NCBI GenBank assembly: GCA_031268125.1
Contig: JAIRXT010000152.1
Location: 1 to 8,528, forward strand
DNA: 8,528 bases
Origin: Treponema sp.
GTDB taxonomy: Bacteria; Spirochaetota; Spirochaetia; Treponematales; Breznakiellaceae
Direction of reading: 5' to 3'
How positions within the stretch are numbered: the first letter of the stretch is position 1; each line of letters starts with the position of its first letter. Both the position numbers and the translations under genes were made by a program. Shown piece by piece: positions 5,246-8,528 of this stretch. Under the pieces are notes generated by a model, which saw nothing but the letters and a program-made list of their open reading frames with translations, ran no database searches and had not been told where the DNA came from.

Positions 5246-6706
5246 ATGAAAACGTTTATGGATACGGATTTTCTTCTTAATTCCGGTACGGCACGGCGGC
5301 TTTACCACGAAGCGGCCGCGGAAGAACCAATTTTCGATTATCACTGCCATCTGAACCCCAGGGAAATTGCGGAAAACACCCGCTTTCCCGATCTGGCCTA
5401 TATGTGGCTGGGGGAAAACCTCTACGGGGATCATTACAAGTGGCGGGTACTGCGGGCCAATGGGATAAGCGAAAAACTGATAACGGGGGATGCGGAGCCC
5501 TGGGACAAATTTCTCGCCTGGGCGGAAACCATGCCGGCCCTGATCGGGAATCCCCTGTACCACTGGACACATCTGGAGCTGCAGCGTTACTTCGACATTC
5601 ACGAGGTTCTGAACAAGGACAGCGCCCGCTCTATATGGGAGGCGGCAAACGAAAAACTACAGAAGGACCCGGAGCTTTCAACACTGGGCATTCTGAAAAA
5701 ATTCAAGGTCTACGCGCTGGGAACCACCGACGATCCTGCAGATTCCCTGGAATGGCACGAAAAGATCCGGCGGGACGGGGCATGCACTACCAGGGTACTA
5801 CCCTCGTTCCGGCCGGACCGGGCCCTGGACATAGATAATCCCGGTTTTGCCGGGTATATCGGGACCCTGGGCAAAGCGGCGGGGTGGAATATCGCAACTG
5901 TCCGGGACCTTGTGGCGGCCCTGGAAGATCGAATCGCCTTCTTTGACAAACTGGGCTGCTGTGCGGCGGACCACGGGCTGGAATACATACCCTTTAGAAT
6001 TACCGCGGAAGACCGGGGAACGGAAGGGGCCTGGGAAAAAGAACTGGAAGCCGTCTTTGCCGGGGCCCTGGAAGGGAAGTCCCCCAGCGCGGAACAGGCG
6101 GAATCCTGGAAAACCTTTATCCTGACCCGCCTGGCGGCGGCTTACCACGACCGGAACTGGGTCATGCAGATCCACGCCGCCGCCCTGCGGAACATCAATT
6201 CCCGCGCCCTGGAAACATTGGGCCCCAACACCGGCTATGACGCGGTCCACGATCATCCCGCGGCGGCCAAACTCGCCCGGCTGCTGGATTACCTTGCGTC
6301 CTCTGGAAAACTCCCCAAAACGATTCTCTACAGCCTCAACCCAAAGGATTTCTACTCCCTGGCCACGATCATGGGGGGCTTCCAGGGAGATCCCGCAGGG
6401 GGGGCGGCCATCCCCGGCAAGATGCAGTTGGGTTCCGCCTGGTGGTTCCTGGACCACCGGGACGGCATGGAATCCCAGATGCGGCTTTTGGGGAATGTGG
6501 GACTCCTGTCCCGCTTTGTGGGGATGCTTACCGACTCCCGCAGCTTCCTGTCCTACCCCCGGCATGAATATTTCCGCCGGATTCTCTGCAGCCTGCTGGG
6601 AAACTGGGCGGAAGAAGGGGAAATCCCCGCGGATTTCGGGCTTTTGGGCGGTATGGTCCGGGATATTTCGTTCGGGAATGCCCAACGGTACTTTGAAACC
6701 GTATAA
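5246..6706 (+). CDS. uxaC: Uronate isomerase (glucuronate/galacturonate isomerase)
   Basis: A 486-residue enzyme of the amidohydrolase superfamily that converts D-glucuronate to D-fructuronate and D-galacturonate to D-tagaturonate, the first step of hexuronate breakdown in the cytoplasm. Length fits the family (about 470). It begins MKTFMDTDFLL as family members do. It then has DYHCHL (His33 and His35, metal site), GNPLYHWTHLEL, GTTDDP, LPSFRPD, LPKTILYSLNP, the GKMQLGSAWWF block, and the long conserved LLSRFVGMLTDSRSFLSY and RHEYFRRILC blocks near the C-terminus. ATG 5246 is chosen for these reasons and for AGGAG at 5234-5238, seven bases upstream; an in-frame ATG/TTG-type extension to 5195 adds an unrelated 17 residues. 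No other hexuronate gene (uxaA, uxaB, uxuA, uxuB) is in the window. The symporter gene starts 21 bases after its stop, so the two are probably co-transcribed. Confidence 0.97.
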   Translation: MKTFMDTDFLLNSGTARRLYHEAAAEEPIFDYHCHLNPREIAENTRFPDLAYMWLGENLYGDHYKWRVLRANGISEKLITGDAEPWDKFLAWAETMPALIGNPLYHWTHLELQRYFDIHEVLNKDSARSIWEAANEKLQKDPELSTLGILKKFKVYALGTTDDPADSLEWHEKIRRDGACTTRVLPSFRPDRALDIDNPGFAGYIGTLGKAAGWNIATVRDLVAALEDRIAFFDKLGCCAADHGLEYIPFRITAEDRGTEGAWEKELEAVFAGALEGKSPSAEQAESWKTFILTRLAAAYHDRNWVMQIHAAALRNINSRALETLGPNTGYDAVHDHPAAAKLARLLDYLASSGKLPKTILYSLNPKDFYSLATIMGGFQGDPAGGAAIPGKMQLGSAWWFLDHRDGMESQMRLLGNVGLLSRFVGMLTDSRSFLSYPRHEYFRRILCSLLGNWAEEGEIPADFGLLGGMVRDISFGNAQRYFETV

Positions 6707-6727
6707 AAATTAAGTAAGCTCCTTTAC

Positions 6728-7960
6728 ATGAAAATTTGGATAAAACTGCTCCTGGGGGCTTTGGCGGGCATACTGATAGCCCGCTTCCTCCCCCAGGACA
6801 ACAGACAGATCGTTGAAATTATGGACTGGCTGGAAAAACTGGTCCTGCGGATTGGCCGTTACGCGCTGATTCCCCTTCTGGTATTTTCCCTTAGTATTGC
6901 TGTGCATAAACTCCGCCAGGACGGACAGTTCTGGTCCCTGGTGTTCCGTTCATTTTTGTTTATCGCCGGGGCCGCTGTCTTTGTCATCGCAGCGGGAGTA
7001 ACAGCCATCCGCCTTTTTCCCCCCAATCAGATACCCATCCATTTTGAAGAAGAGCTGGGAAGCATCACCCTGGACACCGCCGCCAACATCCTTGCGCTGT
7101 TTCCGCCGAATATGTTTCAGGCCCTGACGGGGGATTCTCTTTACCTGTTTCCCGTCTGCGTGTTTGCTTTTTTCCTGGGCATGGGACTTTCTTATGACCG
7201 GAATTTTACAAAACCGGTTATCGCGTTTATCGATTCCCTTTCCCGTATTTTTTATTATATTGTTGTATTTTTTTCTGAAATAATGGGGTTTTTAATTATT
7301 GTGCTTGCGGCATACTGGGCGGTACGGTTCCGGAATATTCTTAAGGTGGAAGTATACAACGAATTTATCGTTCTATTGGCGGCCTTTAGCCTGATTCTGT
7401 GCTTTGTTATTCTGCCCCTGTTTCTCTATTCTTTAAGGCCAAAGGTAAACCCCTGGGCCCTTTTGTACGGAAATTTAGGCCCCGCCATTACGGCATGGTT
7501 TTCGGGCGATATTAACTTTACCCTGCCGCTTATGCTGCGCTGCGGAAAGGAAAATTTCGGCGCCCGCCGGCGTTCCAACACCGTTACCCATGCTCTTTTT
7601 AATACTTTTGGCAGGGCCGGCAGCGCCATGACGGCGGCAATGGCTTTTATTCTCATTATTAAATCGTACTCCAGCCTGGATATATCGCTGACCGATTCCC
7701 TTTTTATCGGACTGCGGGCATTTGTCATTTCCTTTTTCCTTGCCGGCCATCCCGGGAACGGGGCCTATACCGCACTGGCGCTGATCTGCCTGGGTTACGG
7801 ACAAAGTTACGAGGCAGGATACCTGCTCCTTAAACCCTTGGCCTTCTATCTTATTACCATTGGCACTTTCCTTGATACGATAATCGCCTCTTTTTCGTCT
7901 TTTGCCATTGCACGGCTAAGCGGCCTCCAGGAAGATAAAAGCCCCCGGCACTTCATTTAA
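6728..7960 (+). CDS. SDF/DAACS-fold cation symporter, divergent substrate site
   Basis: A 410-residue polytopic inner-membrane protein of the sodium/proton:dicarboxylate symporter (DAACS, GltPh-like) fold; the family length is about 400-430. Supporting marks are the N-terminal MKIWIKLLLG helix, LIPLLVFSLS (48-57), NMFQAL..G (128-135), the hairpin-1 region (GPAITAWFSGDINF, 251-264), the TM7 NxxG break (N292-G295), the hairpin-2 GHPG (340-343) and Asp383 in TM8. By hand alignment to GltPh the hairpin-1 serine triad is SGD, the NMDGT motif is NTFGR, and the positions of Asp390, Asp394, Arg397 and Asn401 hold Leu368, Ala372, Leu375 and Gly379. An acidic amino acid is therefore an unlikely substrate. 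Its place after uxaC suggests a sugar acid or other organic acid, as inference. The start ATG 6728 has no Shine-Dalgarno; translation may depend on read-through from uxaC. The middle (7240-7290) is T-rich, as expected for membrane codons. Confidence 0.85.
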   Translation: MKIWIKLLLGALAGILIARFLPQDNRQIVEIMDWLEKLVLRIGRYALIPLLVFSLSIAVHKLRQDGQFWSLVFRSFLFIAGAAVFVIAAGVTAIRLFPPNQIPIHFEEELGSITLDTAANILALFPPNMFQALTGDSLYLFPVCVFAFFLGMGLSYDRNFTKPVIAFIDSLSRIFYYIVVFFSEIMGFLIIVLAAYWAVRFRNILKVEVYNEFIVLLAAFSLILCFVILPLFLYSLRPKVNPWALLYGNLGPAITAWFSGDINFTLPLMLRCGKENFGARRRSNTVTHALFNTFGRAGSAMTAAMAFILIIKSYSSLDISLTDSLFIGLRAFVISFFLAGHPGNGAYTALALICLGYGQSYEAGYLLLKPLAFYLITIGTFLDTIIASFSSFAIARLSGLQEDKSPRHFI

Positions 7961-8001
7961 CCGTTTCAAACCGCAGGAATACTGATCCCATTGTAAGCAG
8001 C

Positions 8002-8035
8002 GGCTCTTTCAAAACCAAGTTTTGAAAGAGCCTTT
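8002..8035 (+). terminator. Hairpin terminator after the symporter
   Basis: A 14-bp perfect stem (8002-8015 with 8019-8032) closes a three-base CAA loop and is followed by TTT. It starts 41 bases after the symporter stop. The downstream T-run is short, so efficiency is uncertain. A T7 run appears again at 8063-8069. The position between two same-strand genes with an independent promoter downstream supports termination of the uxaC-symporter unit. Confidence 0.6.
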
Positions 8036-8078
8036 GATATAACATTTTTCAATTTATCTCAATTTTTTTGTAAACGCC

Positions 8079-8107
8079 TTGTCATATCAAAATACTTGTG
8101 TTACTAT
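8079..8107 (+). promoter_or_regulatory. Sigma70-type promoter of the HTH gene
   Basis: TTGTCA (8079-8084) and TACTAT (8102-8107) are separated by exactly 17 bases in an A/T-rich stretch. Transcription would start near 8114 and give a leader of about 26 bases. AAGGAG at 8128-8133 lies six bases before the ATG at 8140, a near-ideal ribosome site. TATAAA at 8113-8118 is an alternative -10, but no -35 stands at the right distance from it. Confidence 0.5.
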
Positions 8108-8139
8108 TTAGGTATAAAATAATTACCAAGGAGTAATTT

Positions 8140-8526
8140 ATGGCAAAAGAACAGAGTCCCGGTGCGGTATTCAAATCCTACATGGATCAGTACAATCTTA
8201 CGGCAGCTAAAATTGCCGCAGATATCAAACTGAGCCAGTCCAGCATCCGCCTTCTTATCGGCGGAAAACTCAAAATTTCCGTACCCATCGCCCTGCGGCT
8301 TTCCAGGTATTTCGGAAACAAACCGGAGTTTTGGATCGATCTGCAGAACACCTACGAATTGGCCGAAGCAGCCAGGAACCCCAAACTGTCCGCCATTTTT
8401 AAGGCAATCCCCAAGGCTAAAAAGCAGGAAGCCAAGGCCCCCGCCAAGGCGCCTGTTAAACCCGCCGCCCGGACTGCCAGGAAACCCGCGGGTAAACCCG
8501 CCGCAAAGCCCAGGGCCGCAAAGTAG
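8140..8526 (+). CDS. HigA-like HTH protein with a histone-H1-like basic tail
   Basis: A 128-residue protein in two parts. Residues 1-90 match the XRE-type helix-turn-helix of HigA/VapI antidote proteins: NLTAAKIAADIKLSQSSIRLLIGG (19-42) is the HTH, and ALRLSRYFGNKPEFWIDLQNTYEL (51-74) carries the typical PEFW-LQ-YEL motif. Residues 92-128 are a low-complexity tail with 10 Lys, 3 Arg, 13 Ala and 6 Pro, without regular period, resembling tails of histone H1-like and AlgP-like proteins. The HTH domain is normally about 90-100 residues, so the tail is an addition. In HigBA modules the toxin precedes the antitoxin; here only a terminator and a promoter precede it, so it is an orphan unless a toxin lies beyond the right edge. 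It may act as a chromosome-binding regulator rather than an antitoxin. It has its own promoter and strong ribosome site. The stop is two bases before the window edge. Confidence 0.85.
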   Translation: MAKEQSPGAVFKSYMDQYNLTAAKIAADIKLSQSSIRLLIGGKLKISVPIALRLSRYFGNKPEFWIDLQNTYELAEAARNPKLSAIFKAIPKAKKQEAKAPAKAPVKPAARTARKPAGKPAAKPRAAK

Positions 8527-8528
8527 TT

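Noticed and set aside
5798..6685. 295-codon open frame on the minus strand within uxaC
   Set aside because: It is fully antisense to a well-conserved gene; long shadow frames are usual in GC-rich DNA.
8096..8118. TTGTGT and TATAAA as a promoter pair for the HTH gene
   Set aside because: The spacing is 11 bases, too short; TTGTCA and TACTAT at 17 bases fit better.

Overview
The window reads as a compact, moderately GC-rich chromosomal segment from a free-living or gut-associated bacterium. My best guess is a spirochaete of the Treponema group. This rests on the form of the LspA homologue and on a small two-helix membrane protein directly downstream of it, a pairing I associate with treponemes. 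Both points come from memory of families and were not searched.

Left block (1-3504, plus strand). A 261-base leader holds inverted repeats and a possible minus-strand promoter. It is followed by a membrane-anchored alpha/beta-hydrolase-like protein whose nucleophile and histidine both look replaced. Next come a Nif3/YbgI dinuclear-metal protein, lipoprotein signal peptidase (lspA) and a 95-residue membrane protein. A strong promoter sits in the last codons of the first gene, so the Nif3-lspA-small membrane protein unit can be transcribed on its own, perhaps with a leaderless GTG start for Nif3. The block ends in a terminator built from a decamer repeat.

Middle block (3526-7960). A minus-strand NAD(P)-type aldehyde dehydrogenase converges on the left block. 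It is divergent from uxaC (glucuronate/galacturonate isomerase), which is followed 21 bases later by an SDF/DAACS-fold symporter. The symporter keeps the fold motifs but has lost the residues that bind acidic amino acids in this family. The two-gene arrangement suggests sugar-acid uptake and isomerisation. A 14-bp perfect hairpin terminates this unit.

Right end (8079-8526). A short gene with its own promoter and a good Shine-Dalgarno encodes a HigA-like helix-turn-helix domain fused to a 37-residue Lys/Ala/Pro tail resembling histone H1-type tails. No toxin gene lies next to it upstream.

No rRNA, tRNA, CRISPR array, insertion sequence or phage gene was seen. The most unusual items are the pseudo-hydrolase, the re-tooled symporter, the HTH-plus-basic-tail protein, the repeat-derived terminator and the putative leaderless promoter.
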